Made by a program: the position numbers and the translations under genes | Source of the DNA: Sphingopyxis macrogoltabida | GTDB lineage: Bacteria; Pseudomonadota; Alphaproteobacteria; Sphingomonadales; Sphingomonadaceae | Length of the DNA: 64,000 nt | Assembly: GCF_001307295.1 (NCBI RefSeq) | Contig: NZ_CP012700.1 | Coordinates: 1,553,001 to 1,617,000 of the forward strand | Direction of reading: 5' to 3' | The notes under the pieces: model-generated | What the model was told of the DNA's origin: nothing | Database searches by the model: none | What the model saw: only the letters and a program-made list of their open reading frames with translations | Part shown: positions 38,874-49,993 of the stretch, in pieces | Numbering within the stretch: position 1 is the stretch's first letter | Layout of the letters: each line of letters opens with the position of its first letter

Positions 38874-40124
38874 ATGATCCTGCGTCCGTACGAACGCACC
38901 ATCTTCAAGCGTTACCTGCTTCCGCAACGCGGCGAGGGCTTCATCTTCGTCGCCGCGGCGTTCAGCTTCACCGCCGTGATGCTGGGTGTCGCGGCGCTGG
39001 TGATCGTGATGAGCGTGATGAACGGCGTGCGCGCCGACCTGTTCGACAAGATCGTCGGGCTCAACGGCCATGCGGTGGTGCAGGGCTTCGGCGGCCGGCT
39101 CGACGATTGGCAGGGCGTGCTCAAGGAAGCGAAGGCGACGCCCGGCGTGGTGTCGGCGACGCCGCTGATCGAGCAGCCCTTGCTCGCGACCTTCAGCGGG
39201 CGGGTCGAGGGCGTGCTGGTTCGCGGCATGACGGTTCCCGACATCCGCAAGAACGAGACGTTGGGCGGCAAAGTATTGCAGGGCAGCCTCAATTCGCTGA
39301 CCCCCAATTCGGGCAATATCGCGATCGGCAGCGAACTGGCGCGCAATCTTGGCGCGACGGTCGGGTCGAACCTGACGATCATCAATCCCGCCGGCCGCTC
39401 GACGCCCTTCGGTACGGTGCCGCGCGAGATCAGCTACCGCGTGTCGGCGGTGTTCGAGATCGGCGTCTATGATTTCGACAAGGCCTATGTCGTCATGCCG
39501 ATGGAGGATGCGCAGCTCCTGCTGCTGACCGGCGACCAGATCGGGATGATCGAGGTCAAAGTGACCGATCCCGACAAGGTCGGCACGATCCTGCAGCCGC
39601 TCGCCGAAAAGGTGGCGGCGCAGGCGATCATCTCCGACTGGCGGTCGATGAACGCCAGCCTGTTCGAGGCGCTGTCGGTCGAACGCGTCGCAATGTTCGT
39701 GATCCTGTCGCTGATCATCCTCGTCGCGTCGTTCAACATCATCTCCTCGCTGATCATGCTGGTGCGGGCGAAGACGCGCGACATGGCGATCCTGCGCACG
39801 ATGGGGGCGCCGCGCGACGCGGTGATGCGGATATTCATCGCCATCGGGCTTGCGATCGGCGTTTCGGGTACGCTCGTCGGCATGGCGCTGGGGTTCGCCA
39901 CGCTGTTTTTCCGGCAGGGCGTGCTGCGCGGGGTCGAGTTTCTGACCGGGCAGCAGCTGTGGGACCCGTCGATCCGCTTCCTGACCGAGCTGCCGTCGAA
40001 GCCCGACCCGTTCGAAATCACCCTGATCGCGGTGATGACGATCCTCTTCAGCTTCCTCGCGACGCTCTATCCGGCGTACAAGGCGGCGAATACCGATCCC
40101 GTACAGGTGCTGCGCTATGAGTGA
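38874..40124 (+). CDS. Lipoprotein-releasing ABC transporter permease LolC/LolE
   Basis: A 416-residue permease with the MacB-type architecture: one N-terminal helix, a large periplasmic domain, three C-terminal helices. [23 protein letters not shown] (two parts) after helix 1 and [16 protein letters not shown] in the cytosolic coupling loop are family marks. With LolD it lifts mature lipoproteins out of the inner membrane for transfer to LolA. A single permease gene suggests a homodimeric LolF-like arrangement. The end overlaps lolD by 8 nt. Confidence 0.92.
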   Translation: MILRPYERTIFKRYLLPQRGEGFIFVAAAFSFTAVMLGVAALVIVMSVMNGVRADLFDKIVGLNGHAVVQGFGGRLDDWQGVLKEAKATPGVVSATPLIEQPLLATFSGRVEGVLVRGMTVPDIRKNETLGGKVLQGSLNSLTPNSGNIAIGSELARNLGATVGSNLTIINPAGRSTPFGTVPREISYRVSAVFEIGVYDFDKAYVVMPMEDAQLLLLTGDQIGMIEVKVTDPDKVGTILQPLAEKVAAQAIISDWRSMNASLFEALSVERVAMFVILSLIILVASFNIISSLIMLVRAKTRDMAILRTMGAPRDAVMRIFIAIGLAIGVSGTLVGMALGFATLFFRQGVLRGVEFLTGQQLWDPSIRFLTELPSKPDPFEITLIAVMTILFSFLATLYPAYKAANTDPVQVLRYE

Positions 40125-40794
40125 CGTCGTTCTCGAACTCGCGGCTTTGAAGCGGAGCTTCACCCAGGGCGATGTCACGATCGAAGTGTTGCGCGGCGTC
40201 GATGCGCATCTGAAGCGCGGCGAGATCGTCGCATTGCTCGGCCCGTCGGGGTCGGGCAAGTCGACGATGCTGCAAGCCGTCGGGCTGCTCGAGGGCGGTT
40301 TCGACGGCACGATCCGTATCGATGGCGAGGATGTCACGCGGTTGGGGCAGGGCGAGCGCACGAAGACGCGGCGCGAGAAGATCGGCTTCGTCTATCAATT
40401 CCACCATTTGCTCCCCGATTTCAACGCGATCGAGAATGTCGTGCTGCCGCAACTGATTCGTGGGTCAAAGCAGGCCGACGCTGAGGAACGCGCCGCCGAC
40501 CTCCTCGGCCGGTTGGGGCTCGGCGAGCGGCTGCATCACAAACCGAGCAAGTTGTCGGGAGGCGAACAGCAACGCGTGGCGGTGGCGCGCGCGCTCGCCA
40601 ACCGGCCGCTGCTCGTGCTCGCCGACGAGCCGACCGGCAATTTGGACGAGGCGACCGCCGACCGCGTGTTCGACCAGTTCGTCAAGCTGGTGCGCGATCA
40701 TGGTTCGGCGGCGCTGGTCGCGACACACAACGAACGATTGGCGGCAAAGATGGACCGCGTGCTGCGCTTGCACGAAGGGCGAATAGAGGTTTAG
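40117..40794 (+). CDS. lolD: Lipoprotein-releasing ABC transporter ATPase LolD
   Basis: A 225-residue ABC ATPase: Walker [10 protein letters not shown], signature [15 protein letters not shown], Walker [15 protein letters not shown] and the switch His in VATHNE. It powers lipoprotein release by the permease encoded just upstream, with which it overlaps by 8 nt. Confidence 0.95.
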   Translation: MSDVVLELAALKRSFTQGDVTIEVLRGVDAHLKRGEIVALLGPSGSGKSTMLQAVGLLEGGFDGTIRIDGEDVTRLGQGERTKTRREKIGFVYQFHHLLPDFNAIENVVLPQLIRGSKQADAEERAADLLGRLGLGERLHHKPSKLSGGEQQRVAVARALANRPLLVLADEPTGNLDEATADRVFDQFVKLVRDHGSAALVATHNERLAAKMDRVLRLHEGRIEV

Positions 40795-40820
40795 TCTGCG
40801 CCGACGGCAGGGGACGGAAT

Positions 40821-41297
40821 ATGGCACTCTACGATCTTTCGGCGAAGCTTCCGGGCGGCGGCGCGCAGTCGCTGGCCGATTACAAGGGCAAGGTGCTGCT
40901 GATCGTCAACACCGCCTCGAAATGCGGCTTCACCCCGCAATATGAGGGGCTGGAAGAATTGTACCGCGATTACAAGGATCGCGGGTTTGAGATCCTGGCC
41001 TTTCCGTGCAACCAGTTCGGTGCGCAAGAGCCCGGCGATGCGGCCGAGATCGCGAATTTCTGTTCGCTGACCTATGACGTGACCTTTCCGGTGATGGCGA
41101 AGATCGATGTCAACGGCGACGATGCCGATCCGATCTTCAAGCATCTGAAGAAGGAAAAGACCGGCCTGCTCGGCAGCGGCATCAAATGGAATTTCACCAA
41201 ATTCCTCGTCGATCGCGATGGCAAGACCGTCTCGCGCCACGCCCCGACGACGAAGCCCGAGCAGCTTCGCAAGGAAATCGAGGAACTGCTCGGCTGA
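40821..41297 (+). CDS. Glutathione peroxidase family thiol peroxidase
   Basis: A 158-residue peroxidase. Active Cys35 in NTASKCGFTPQY, Gln in FPCNQFGAQEPG (whose Cys can act as resolving residue) and Trp in KWNFTKFL form the usual catalytic set; Cys replaces selenocysteine. Bacterial enzymes of this type usually take electrons from thioredoxin. Follows lolD by 26 nt and may share its message. Confidence 0.93.
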   Translation: MALYDLSAKLPGGGAQSLADYKGKVLLIVNTASKCGFTPQYEGLEELYRDYKDRGFEILAFPCNQFGAQEPGDAAEIANFCSLTYDVTFPVMAKIDVNGDDADPIFKHLKKEKTGLLGSGIKWNFTKFLVDRDGKTVSRHAPTTKPEQLRKEIEELLG

Positions 41298-41300
41298 TCG

Positions 41301-43001
41301 TTAGCGTGCGTCGAAATCGGTCGCGGGCGGGCGCGCCACGGCGCTGCGCCTTACCTCGACCCATATCGGCTTGCGTCCCAGCCGGGCGTTGAACAGGCTA
41401 TTGAAGGTGGCGGGGTCGGCGCGCGCCGAATCGAGCGCTTCGCCGTAGAGACGCCGGACCGCGTCACGATCATAGCCCATGGCGCCGAGCAGGGTCGGAA
41501 AGATTCGGTAATGGCTCGACGCGTCGAAGTTGGTCTTGGCAGCGGCGGCCCAGCGATCGTCATCGCCGATGACGACGAGCGGCACGGCGCCCTCTTCGGC
41601 TTCCGGAAACGGACTGCAATGCGTCGTCGTACCGGGATCGCCACGTTCGTGGAGGTTCTGGCCATGGTCGGCGGTGTAGACGATCAGCGCGCCGTCGAGG
41701 CGGGCGCCCGCGAACAGCCGGTCGAAGAAGGCGCCGACCGTCCAGGCGACGGTGCTGCGATAGCTGTTGCGATAGAGCCGCCACGCCTCGGCGCCGCTGA
41801 ACAGATTTTCGGGGAGCCGCATTTCGGTGACGTTGGCGGTTTCGCCGCGCGGCAACGCCGGCTGGAAGGCGCCGGCGGTCTCGGGATATTTGTCCGCCAC
41901 CGGAAAATGCGCGCCCATCTTGTTGACGAGGATGAAGTCGCGGCGGCCGTTGCCCAGCAGCGCAATCAGCGCGTCCGCGGCCGCCATGTCGCGATCGACG
42001 ACCGGCGTGTCGTCGAACTGGACGAAATGGTCGATGTCGCGCCGCTCGGCGTCGTCCATGCCGTTCTGATAGGCGCCGCCGGTGCGCTGTGCGTCGATAT
42101 AGGTCGTCGCGAAGCCCGCGCGCCCTGCATAGGCGAAGATCGAAGGCAGCGCGGCATTCTGCCGCTGATATCCGTCACGCGTGCCGCCGTAGCGAAGGGT
42201 GAGGTTGCTGCCGTAGCTGCAATTGGTGATCGACGCGGCGATCCCGAAATTGCCGACGGCAACGTTGCCGGGCGGCGATTTCAGGCCCGAGCGGACCCCG
42301 GCGGGGTCGTTGATGTCGAGATAGCGCGCCGCGATGCTTTCATCGACGATCAGCACGACGTCACCCCGCGCGGCTGAAGGTTTCGGCACAAGGCGCACCG
42401 GCTGGCGCGGCGGGACCGGTTCGGTCACCATCTCGATCGCATAGAGCGCCGCATAGGAGGTTCCGACCCACGCGCCGGGCAGGCCCCGCGCGCCTTCGCC
42501 GCCGCGGAAAAACAGCAGGGTGGTCAGGGTCGCCAGTCCGGCGAAGGGCGCCGCCAGCGCCACCGTGCGGGGAATCCACAGCCGCGGTCCGGGCTCGAGC
42601 CCGATAGCGAGCAGGACGAGCAATGCGCCCGCTGCCGCCCGGGCGATTGAGGCACCATGTTGCATCAGCGCATCGTCGGCGAAGCCCGCCGAATGGAGCA
42701 TGGTGACGAAGGCGTCGTAACTCATCGCCTCAGCCGCGGCGGCCTGGAAACCGTCGACGAGCAGCGCGGCGAGCGCCAACAGCGTCGCCCAGGCCCAGCG
42801 CAGCGGAGCCGGCCGGATAAACGCCGCGCCCCACAGGCACGCCGCGAGAAGGCCATAAAGCGCGGCGTAGAAGAGCAAGGATGACGACGCTCCGAGCATC
42901 GCGACGCGCGCCGCGATCTCGCCGATGCCAAATGCCAGCGCGAGCAGCAGCAGAATCGTCTTGGCTGCGCCGTGCGCATGGCTTGCTGTCGTCGCCCGCA
43001 T
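41301..43001 (-). CDS. Membrane phosphoethanolamine-transferase-like (sulfatase fold) protein
   Basis: A 566-residue protein: about five N-terminal membrane helices (to about residue 170) and a periplasmic alkaline-phosphatase-superfamily domain. DVVLIVDESIAARYL supplies the first metal ligand, ITNCSYGSNLTLR is the probable nucleophile Thr region, and VYTADHGQNLHERG gives the AspHis metal pair. Such enzymes decorate lipid A or other envelope glycans with phosphoethanolamine. The long upstream open frame (to 43904) is antisense to dnaE and not coding; ATG 43001 starts the first helix. Confidence 0.83.
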   Translation of the reverse strand: MRATTASHAHGAAKTILLLLALAFGIGEIAARVAMLGASSSLLFYAALYGLLAACLWGAAFIRPAPLRWAWATLLALAALLVDGFQAAAAEAMSYDAFVTMLHSAGFADDALMQHGASIARAAAGALLVLLAIGLEPGPRLWIPRTVALAAPFAGLATLTTLLFFRGGEGARGLPGAWVGTSYAALYAIEMVTEPVPPRQPVRLVPKPSAARGDVVLIVDESIAARYLDINDPAGVRSGLKSPPGNVAVGNFGIAASITNCSYGSNLTLRYGGTRDGYQRQNAALPSIFAYAGRAGFATTYIDAQRTGGAYQNGMDDAERRDIDHFVQFDDTPVVDRDMAAADALIALLGNGRRDFILVNKMGAHFPVADKYPETAGAFQPALPRGETANVTEMRLPENLFSGAEAWRLYRNSYRSTVAWTVGAFFDRLFAGARLDGALIVYTADHGQNLHERGDPGTTTHCSPFPEAEEGAVPLVVIGDDDRWAAAAKTNFDASSHYRIFPTLLGAMGYDRDAVRRLYGEALDSARADPATFNSLFNARLGRKPIWVEVRRSAVARPPATDFDAR

Positions 43002-43118
43002 ATCGCTCCGTTTTCTGGTCAAGGGCGGCGATTGCCACAGAGATATTGAGATTCCGTCTGCGCGCCAAACGGGCAATCGCCCCTTTCCCGAATCATTGCG
43101 TCCGCCTAGCCTGTTTCG

Positions 43119-46100
43119 ATGGCCTATAGCCCCTTTGTTCCGCTTCGCGTCTTTTCCAGTTTCACCATGCTGGAGGGGGCGATCGACCCCAAGGCGATCG
43201 CCAAGGCGGCGCGCGACCGTGGCTTTCCCGCCATCGCTATCTGCGACCGCAACGGGCTCTATGGCTCGATGGCGTTCGGCGAAGCGTGCAAGGCGGCGGG
43301 CGTGCAGCCGATCGTCGGCGCAATGCTCAGCGTTGCGCGGCCGGGGCAGCGGCTGGCGAACGGCGCGCCGCTGATCGACTGGCTCGCGCTCTATGCGCAG
43401 GACGAAACGGGGTACGGCAATCTCTGTGCGCTCGTCTCGTCGGCGCATCTCGACCGGCCGATCGAACAGGACCCGCACGTCACGCTGTCGGCGCTGGCGG
43501 GCAAGACCGACGGGCTCATCTGCCTCACCGGCGGCGGCGAAGGGGCGCTGGCGCGGCTGCTGGCGGGCGAGCAGGCGACTGCGGCGGACGATTATGTCGA
43601 ACAGCTCGAGGCCTTGTTCGGCGGACGGCTCTATATCGAATTGTCGCGGCGCGGCGACGACACCGAAAAGGCGGCGGAGCAGGCGCTGGTCGATATGGCC
43701 TATGCGCGCGCGCTGCCGATCGTCGCGACCAATCCTGCGAGCTTCGTCGAACCGCAATTCCACCCCGCGCACGATGCGATGCTGTGCATCGCGCAGTCGG
43801 CCTATGTCGAAAGCGAGGATCGGCGGACCAGCAGCCCCGAGGCATGGCTGAAACCCGCCGAGGCGATGGAGGATGCGTTCTCGGATCTGCCCGAGGCGAT
43901 GCACAACACGCTCGTCGTCGCGCAGCGCTGCGCCTATATGGCGCCTAAGCGTGCACCGATCCTGCCGAGTCTGGCCGGCGACCGCGAGGGCGAAGCGGCG
44001 CAGCTCGCCGCCGACGCGCGTGCGGGGCTGGACGCGCGGCTCGCGCTGATTCCCGAACTAACCGAAGAGGAGCGCAACGCCTATATTGCGCGGCTCGACT
44101 TCGAGGTCGGGGTCATCGTCCAGATGGGGTTCCCCGGTTACTTCCTGATCGTCGCCGACTTCATCAAATGGGCGAAGGCGCACGATATTCCGGTCGGGCC
44201 GGGACGCGGCTCGGGCGCGGGCAGCGTCGTCGCCTGGGCGCTGACGATCACCGACCTCGATCCGCTGAAATTGGGCCTGCTGTTCGAACGCTTCCTCAAT
44301 CCCGAGCGCGTGTCGATGCCCGATTTCGATATCGACTTCTGCGAAACGCGGCGCGGCGAAGTGATCCGCTATGTGCAGGAGAAATACGGCCGCGATACCG
44401 TTGCGCAGATCATCACCTTCGGTAAGCTGAAGGCGCGCGCGGTGCTCAAGGACACCGGCCGCGTCCTCCAGATGAGCTATGGGCAGGTCGATCGGCTCGC
44501 GAAGCTCGTACCCAACCATCCGACCGACCCGTGGACGCTCGACCGTGCGTTGAACGGGGTCGCCGAGCTGATGACCGAATATAAGCAGGACGACGGGGTA
44601 CGGCGGCTGTTCGACATGGCCAAGCAGCTCGAAGGCCTGCCGCGGCACAGCTCGACCCACGCCGCGGGGGTGGTGATCGGCGACCGGCCGCTGGACCAGC
44701 TCGTGCCGCTCTATCGCGACCCGCGATCGGACATGCCGGTGACGCAGTTCGACATGAAATATGTCGAGAGCGCGGGCCTCGTGAAATTCGACTTTCTCGG
44801 GCTCAAGACGCTGTCGGTGCTGAAAGAGGCGCGGCGGCTGCTGGCGCTGCGCGGGATCGACGTCGATCTGGATGCGCTCGCGTGGGACGACAGCGCGGTC
44901 TACGAACTGCTCCAGCGCGGCGAGACGGTGGGCGTGTTCCAGCTTGAATCGGAAGGGATGCGGCGCACGCTGTCGGCGGTCAAACCGACCAATTTCGGCG
45001 ACATCATCGCGCTCGTCGCGCTGTACCGCCCCGGGCCGATGGACAATATCCCGCTGTTCGGCGCCCGCAAGAACGGCCGCGAGAAGATCGCCTATCCGCA
45101 CCCGCTGCTCGAAGGAATCCTTGCCGAGACCTATGGGATTTTCGTCTATCAAGAACAGGTGATGCAGGCCGCGCAGATCCTCGCCGGCTACAGCCTGGGC
45201 GGTGCCGACCTCCTCCGCCGTGCGATGGGCAAGAAGGTGCAGGCGGAGATGGACGCGCAGCGCGACACCTTCGTCAAGGGCTGCGGCGAGCATAATAATA
45301 TCGACGCCAAGGCGGCGAACGAACTGTTCGATTTGATCGACAAATTCGCGGGCTATGGCTTCAACAAGAGCCATGCCGCCGCTTATGCGCTGTTGTCGTA
45401 TCAGACGGCGTGGCTGAAGGCGCATTATCCGCACGAATTCTTCGCGGCGTCGATGTCGTTCGACAGCCACCAGACCGACAAGCTGTCGATCTTCATCGAC
45501 GATATGCGCCGACTGGGGGTCGAGGTGGCGCCGCCGTCGATCAACGACAGCGAGGCCGACTTTTCGGTGGGCCGCAGCGAAGAGGGGCTGGCGGTGCGCT
45601 ATGCGCTCGGCGCGCTCAAGGGTGTCGGCGAAAAGGCAATGGAAGCGCTCGTTGCCGAACGCCATGCGAAGGGCGATTTCGCAAGCCTCGACGATTTCGC
45701 CGCGCGGATCGATCCCAAGCTGCTCAACCGGCGCCAGATCGAGGCGCTCGCCGGCGGCGGCGCGTTCGACCCGGTCGAGCCCGAACGGCCGCGCGCCTAT
45801 GCCGGCGCGGAAGCGTTGCTCGCCTGCGCGAACAATTCGGCGCACGAGCGTTCGACGGGGCAGGGCGGTCTGTTCGGCGGCGATGTCGCGATCATGCCGG
45901 TCCTCCAGCTTCCGGCGGCCGAGCCGTGGACGCTGGCCGAGCGGATGACGCGCGAGAAGGAAGCCTTCGGTTTCTATTTCTCGGCGCACCCGGTCGAGCA
46001 ATATGAGGCGATCATCGCGGCGCGCGGCGCGCGGAGTTATGGCGACATTTGCGAGAATGTCGAAATGACGCCGGGAACGCGCATCCCGATGGTGATGGCG

Positions 46101-46607
46101 GCGATGGTCGAAAGCGCGCGTCCGCGTGTGTCGCAGCGCGGCAACCGTTTCCTCAATCTGACGCTGTCCGACCGCAGTGGCCAGTTCCAGTCGAGCTGTT
46201 TCGACGAGGCGGCGGGCAAGACGCTTGAGGCGCTCGCAGCCGATGGCGGCTGCGCGATGCTGTCGGTCGAGCTCGATCTGCTCGAAGGCGAGGAAACACC
46301 GCGCGTGACGGTGCGTGGGGCGCAGTCGCTAGTGGACATCGCCGCGACGGCGGCGCTGCAACTGACGTGCCGGGTCGAGCTGGCCGAAGCGGTTGCGGAG
46401 ATCGCGAAGCTGCTCGAATACCGTGACGATGCGCGCGGGCGGGTGATCCTTTCGACCCGCGATCCGCTGACCGACGAGGATATCCGCGTCGAACTGGGGC
46501 GGCGTTTTGCGCTGGGTCCCGATGTCGTGGCGCGGCTCGACATGATCGGCGGCGTCACCGACGCCGCGCTGTCGCTGGTCGCGCCGCGCGAGTTCCGGGT
46601 CCGTTAG
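43119..46607 (+). CDS. dnaE: DNA polymerase III subunit alpha
   Basis: A 1162-residue replicative polymerase. PHP domain at residues 1-80, polymerase core with PDFDIDF catalytic aspartates near residue 403, THAAGVVIGD, helix-hairpin-helix and OB domains toward the C-terminus. The PHP metal motif (usually HxHS) reads LRVFS, so that site is not conserved. It is the DnaE1 type by length and full tail, not the SOS-induced DnaE2. Start ATG 43119. Confidence 0.96.
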   Translation: MAYSPFVPLRVFSSFTMLEGAIDPKAIAKAARDRGFPAIAICDRNGLYGSMAFGEACKAAGVQPIVGAMLSVARPGQRLANGAPLIDWLALYAQDETGYGNLCALVSSAHLDRPIEQDPHVTLSALAGKTDGLICLTGGGEGALARLLAGEQATAADDYVEQLEALFGGRLYIELSRRGDDTEKAAEQALVDMAYARALPIVATNPASFVEPQFHPAHDAMLCIAQSAYVESEDRRTSSPEAWLKPAEAMEDAFSDLPEAMHNTLVVAQRCAYMAPKRAPILPSLAGDREGEAAQLAADARAGLDARLALIPELTEEERNAYIARLDFEVGVIVQMGFPGYFLIVADFIKWAKAHDIPVGPGRGSGAGSVVAWALTITDLDPLKLGLLFERFLNPERVSMPDFDIDFCETRRGEVIRYVQEKYGRDTVAQIITFGKLKARAVLKDTGRVLQMSYGQVDRLAKLVPNHPTDPWTLDRALNGVAELMTEYKQDDGVRRLFDMAKQLEGLPRHSSTHAAGVVIGDRPLDQLVPLYRDPRSDMPVTQFDMKYVESAGLVKFDFLGLKTLSVLKEARRLLALRGIDVDLDALAWDDSAVYELLQRGETVGVFQLESEGMRRTLSAVKPTNFGDIIALVALYRPGPMDNIPLFGARKNGREKIAYPHPLLEGILAETYGIFVYQEQVMQAAQILAGYSLGGADLLRRAMGKKVQAEMDAQRDTFVKGCGEHNNIDAKAANELFDLIDKFAGYGFNKSHAAAYALLSYQTAWLKAHYPHEFFAASMSFDSHQTDKLSIFIDDMRRLGVEVAPPSINDSEADFSVGRSEEGLAVRYALGALKGVGEKAMEALVAERHAKGDFASLDDFAARIDPKLLNRRQIEALAGGGAFDPVEPERPRAYAGAEALLACANNSAHERSTGQGGLFGGDVAIMPVLQLPAAEPWTLAERMTREKEAFGFYFSAHPVEQYEAIIAARGARSYGDICENVEMTPGTRIPMVMAAMVESARPRVSQRGNRFLNLTLSDRSGQFQSSCFDEAAGKTLEALAADGGCAMLSVELDLLEGEETPRVTVRGAQSLVDIAATAALQLTCRVELAEAVAEIAKLLEYRDDARGRVILSTRDPLTDEDIRVELGRRFALGPDVVARLDMIGGVTDAALSLVAPREFRVR

Positions 46608-46726
46608 GCGACGTCTTCGGGCGCTGGCCATACCCGGCGGGAATGACCGCGGTGACTATCCGGTGCTTGCGCCGAAGGCCTTTCCCGACCTATCGCTTGT
46701 CCAAAGATAAATGGAGAGGTGCCACG

Positions 46727-48331
46727 ATGGGAATGCAAGGCCAGCCGCTGCTCGTCACCAGCCTGATCGATCATGCCGCGCGCGAGCATGGCGAACGCGA
46801 GATTATTTCGCGCTGGGCCGACGGCAGCCTGACGCGATCGACCTGGGGCGAAGTCGGTGCCGATGCACGGCGTTTCGCCGCCGCGATGGTGAAGCTGGGG
46901 ATGAAAAAGCGCGACCGCATCGCGACGCTCGCGATGAATCACGGCCACCACCTCGTGAGCTGGTACGGTACCGCTGGGATGGGCGGGGTGCTGCACACGG
47001 TGAACCCGCGGCTGTTCGACGAGCAGCTCGTCTATATCGTCAACCATGCCGAAGACCGCGTACTGCTGTTCGACGCGGCCTTCCTGCCGATTGTCGAACG
47101 CTTGCGCGACCAGCTACCGACGGTCGAGCATTTCATCCTGTTCGACGCGCCCGCGCGCGATGGCTATCTGTCCTATCGCGACCTGATCGATGCCGAGGAC
47201 GGCCGTTTCGCGTGGGTTCAGCTCGACGAGCGAGATCCGGTCGGGCTTTGCTATACCAGCGGCACGACGGGCAATCCGAAGGGCGTGATCTACGAACATC
47301 GCTCGAACGTCATCCATGCGATCACCGAGATCCAGCCCGATGTGTTCGACCTGTCGAACCGCAGCGTGATCCTGCCGATCGTGCCGATGTTCCATGCCAA
47401 TAGCTGGGGCATCCCGTTCGCCGCTGCGACGATCGGCGCGAAGCTGGTGTTTTCGGCGACGAACGATGCGCAGGTGCTGTGCGACCTGATGCACGACGAA
47501 GGCGTGACGCACAGCGCCGGCGTGCCGACGGTGTGGATCGCGATGTTCGCGCATATGGATGCCACCGGCATCGGCTATGGCAAACTCCAGCGCGTGATCA
47601 TCGGCGGGTCGGCCGCGCCACGCGCGATGATCGAGCGCTTCATGAACGCTGGCATCGATGTCGCGCATGCCTGGGGCATGACCGAAACCTCGCCGATCGG
47701 GACGATGGGCAAGAAGCCGTGGAACTGGGACGCGATGAGTTTCGACGAACGCGTCGATGTCGTCTGCCGTCAGGGCTGTCCGCCGTTCGGGGTCGAGCTG
47801 CGCGTCGTCGATGACGAAGACAATGTCCTGCCGCACGACGGCGTGTCGAGCGGGCGGTTGCAGATCCGCGGGCCGTGGATCATCCAGCGCTATTTCCGCG
47901 CCGACGAGGATGCGGCCGACGACGATGGCTGGTTCGATACCGGCGACGTGTCGGTGATCCATCCCGACGGCGTCATGCAGATCACCGACCGCGCGAAGGA
48001 CGTCATCAAGTCAGGCGGCGAGTGGATCAGCTCGATCGAGCTCGAAAATGCGGCGGTCGGCGCGCCCGGCGTGCAGGAAGCCGCCGCGGTCGGCGTCTAT
48101 CACCCGAAATGGGACGAGCGGCCGATCCTGCTCATCGTCCGCAAACCCGGCGCGGAGGTCAGCGAGGCGGCGATCGTCGAATATCTGGCCGACAAGGTCG
48201 CCAAATGGTGGCTGCCCGACGAGGTCGTGTTCGTCGACGAACTGCCGCACACCGCGACCGGAAAGATACTCAAGCGGCAGCTCCGCGACGATTACAAGGA
48301 TTACAAGCTAAAGTCGCTGGCTGCGGCCTAG
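46727..48331 (+). CDS. Long- or medium-chain acyl-CoA synthetase
   Basis: A 534-residue adenylate-forming enzyme. AMP-binding P-loop [11 protein letters not shown], then [35 protein letters not shown] and the C-terminal catalytic Lys in [11 protein letters not shown]. It activates a fatty or other carboxylic acid to its CoA thioester. The FadD-like fatty acid signature ([15 protein letters not shown] region) favours medium-chain acyl substrates. ATG 46727 has GGAGAGG upstream. Confidence 0.9.
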   Translation: MGMQGQPLLVTSLIDHAAREHGEREIISRWADGSLTRSTWGEVGADARRFAAAMVKLGMKKRDRIATLAMNHGHHLVSWYGTAGMGGVLHTVNPRLFDEQLVYIVNHAEDRVLLFDAAFLPIVERLRDQLPTVEHFILFDAPARDGYLSYRDLIDAEDGRFAWVQLDERDPVGLCYTSGTTGNPKGVIYEHRSNVIHAITEIQPDVFDLSNRSVILPIVPMFHANSWGIPFAAATIGAKLVFSATNDAQVLCDLMHDEGVTHSAGVPTVWIAMFAHMDATGIGYGKLQRVIIGGSAAPRAMIERFMNAGIDVAHAWGMTETSPIGTMGKKPWNWDAMSFDERVDVVCRQGCPPFGVELRVVDDEDNVLPHDGVSSGRLQIRGPWIIQRYFRADEDAADDDGWFDTGDVSVIHPDGVMQITDRAKDVIKSGGEWISSIELENAAVGAPGVQEAAAVGVYHPKWDERPILLIVRKPGAEVSEAAIVEYLADKVAKWWLPDEVVFVDELPHTATGKILKRQLRDDYKDYKLKSLAAA

Positions 48332-49422
48332 GCCCGGAACAGCTCCATCTGACTGTCGCGTTCGGGCGGTCGGAACAGGTCGCTGCGGAGCGGCGGGAAG
48401 CTTTTGTCCATGCCATGTTCGCGCGCCGCCCGCTTCATCCGCTGGCGGATCAGTTGCGGCCAGACGCCCTGACCCTTCATGCGCGTGAAGAAATTCGGGT
48501 CGTTGTCGCGGCCGCCGCGGATATCCTGCACCATGTGCATCACCTTGTCGGCACGGTCGGGATAATGCGCCGCGAGCCAGGCGCGGAACAGCGGCGCGAC
48601 CTCGTGAGGAAGGCGCATCAGGATATAGGAGGCGCGGATTGCGCCCGCTTCGGCAGCAGCGCCCATGATCGCCTCGATCTCGTGATCGGTGATCGCGGGG
48701 ATGATCGGCGAGATATTGACCTGCGTCGGTACCCCGGCGTCGATCAGCGCCCGGATCGCGGCGAGGCGGCGGCGCGGATGCGGGGCGCGGGGTTCGAGGG
48801 TGCGCGCAACCTTGGGATCGAGCGTCGTCACCGAAATCGCGACCCCGACCAGATTGTCGGCCGCCATCTGCGCGAGCAGGTCGATGTCGCGGAGCAGCCG
48901 GTCGGACTTGGTGGTGATCAGCAGCGGATGCCTGGTTTCGGCGAGCACCTCGACGATCTGGCGCGTGATGCCCCATTCGCGTTCGATCGGCTGGTAACCG
49001 TCGGTGTTGGTGCCGATAGCGATCGGCGCGACCTTGTAATTGCGCTTTGCCAGCCCGGCGCGCAGCAGCTTTGCGGCGTCGGGCTTGGCGAACAGCCTAC
49101 TCTCGAAATCGAGCCCCGGCGACAGGTCGTGAAAGGCGTGCGTCGGGCGCGCGAAGCAATAGATGCAGCCATGCTCGCAGCCGCGATAGGGATTGATCGA
49201 ACGGTCGAAGCCGATGTCGGGCGAACTGTTGCGCGCGATAATCGTCTTCGGGTGCTCGACCGTCACCGTCGTGCGGAGTGGTAGCAGCGCACCGTCGATA
49301 TCTTCGGCGGCGTCGAGCCAGTCGCCGTCGGCAACCCGCTCGGCCGATCCGGTGCGCGTCGGCCGCAAATTGGTCGGCGCGCCGCGCCCGGCAATCGGGG
49401 GCAGGGGTTTGGTTGATTCCAT
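48328..49422 (-). CDS. Radical SAM protein (PA0069 / SplB-like family)
   Basis: A 364-residue radical SAM enzyme. The [4Fe-4S] ligands are C82, C86 and C89 in GCEHGCIYCF, followed by ISVTTLDP and ISPIIPAITDHEI of the barrel. The family is widespread in proteobacteria and actinobacteria and is related to spore photoproduct lyase-like proteins, with no firm function. Start ATG 49422 (MESTKP). Its stop overlaps the acyl-CoA synthetase stop by 4 nt, tail to tail. Confidence 0.85.
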   Translation of the reverse strand: MESTKPLPPIAGRGAPTNLRPTRTGSAERVADGDWLDAAEDIDGALLPLRTTVTVEHPKTIIARNSSPDIGFDRSINPYRGCEHGCIYCFARPTHAFHDLSPGLDFESRLFAKPDAAKLLRAGLAKRNYKVAPIAIGTNTDGYQPIEREWGITRQIVEVLAETRHPLLITTKSDRLLRDIDLLAQMAADNLVGVAISVTTLDPKVARTLEPRAPHPRRRLAAIRALIDAGVPTQVNISPIIPAITDHEIEAIMGAAAEAGAIRASYILMRLPHEVAPLFRAWLAAHYPDRADKVMHMVQDIRGGRDNDPNFFTRMKGQGVWPQLIRQRMKRAAREHGMDKSFPPLRSDLFRPPERDSQMELFRA

Positions 49423-49468
49423 CGGGCGAGAATATCGCGCCGATGAGAACAAAGAAAGAACAAATGCG

Positions 49469-49993
49469 CTATTCGGTGAGCCGCGGCATTAGCTCGACGA
49501 AGTTGCAGGGCTTGTGCCGGCTGTCGAGCTGGGTCGACAAAATGCCTTCCCATGCGTCGGTCACCGCGCCGGTCGAACCGGGCAGCGCGAAGATATAGGT
49601 GCCGCGCGCGACGACCGCGCAGGCGCGCGACTGGATCGTCGAGGTGCCGATCTTCTGATAGCTGAGCCAGCGGAACAGCTCGCCAAAGCCAGGGATATCC
49701 TTGCCGTCGAGGCGGTGCAGCGCCTCGGGCGTCACATCGCGGCCGGTGACGCCGGTGCCACCAGTGGTAATCACGACATCGACTTCGGCATCGTCGATCC
49801 AGTTATGCAGCCGCGAGACGATCAGGTCGCCCTCGTCGCGGATGATCGCGCGCGCGGCGAGGATGTGACCGGCATCGGTCAGCAATTCGACGAGCTTGTC
49901 GCCCGATTTGTCGTCGGCTTCGCTGCGGCTGTCCGAAATCGTCAGGACGGCGATCCGGACGGGCCGGAACTCGAGGGTCGTGTCAATTGGCAT
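49469..49993 (-). CDS. moaB: Molybdenum cofactor biosynthesis protein MoaB
   Basis: A 174-residue MogA/MoaB fold protein that adenylates molybdopterin before MoeA acts. [19 protein letters not shown] and ALPGSTGAV are the nucleotide- and pterin-binding loops. Start ATG 49993 overlaps the end of the lytic transglycosylase gene by 11 nt. No MogA is seen in the window, so MoaB may fill that role. Confidence 0.92.
   Translation of the reverse strand: MPIDTTLEFRPVRIAVLTISDSRSEADDKSGDKLVELLTDAGHILAARAIIRDEGDLIVSRLHNWIDDAEVDVVITTGGTGVTGRDVTPEALHRLDGKDIPGFGELFRWLSYQKIGTSTIQSRACAVVARGTYIFALPGSTGAVTDAWEGILSTQLDSRHKPCNFVELMPRLTE

Noticed and set aside
43002..43904. N-terminal extension of the sulfatase-fold protein
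   Set aside because: The extension runs antisense through dnaE and lacks any similarity; the membrane domain begins at ATG 43001.
44058..46001. A 647-codon minus-strand open frame opposite dnaE
   Set aside because: Antisense shadow of the polymerase gene.
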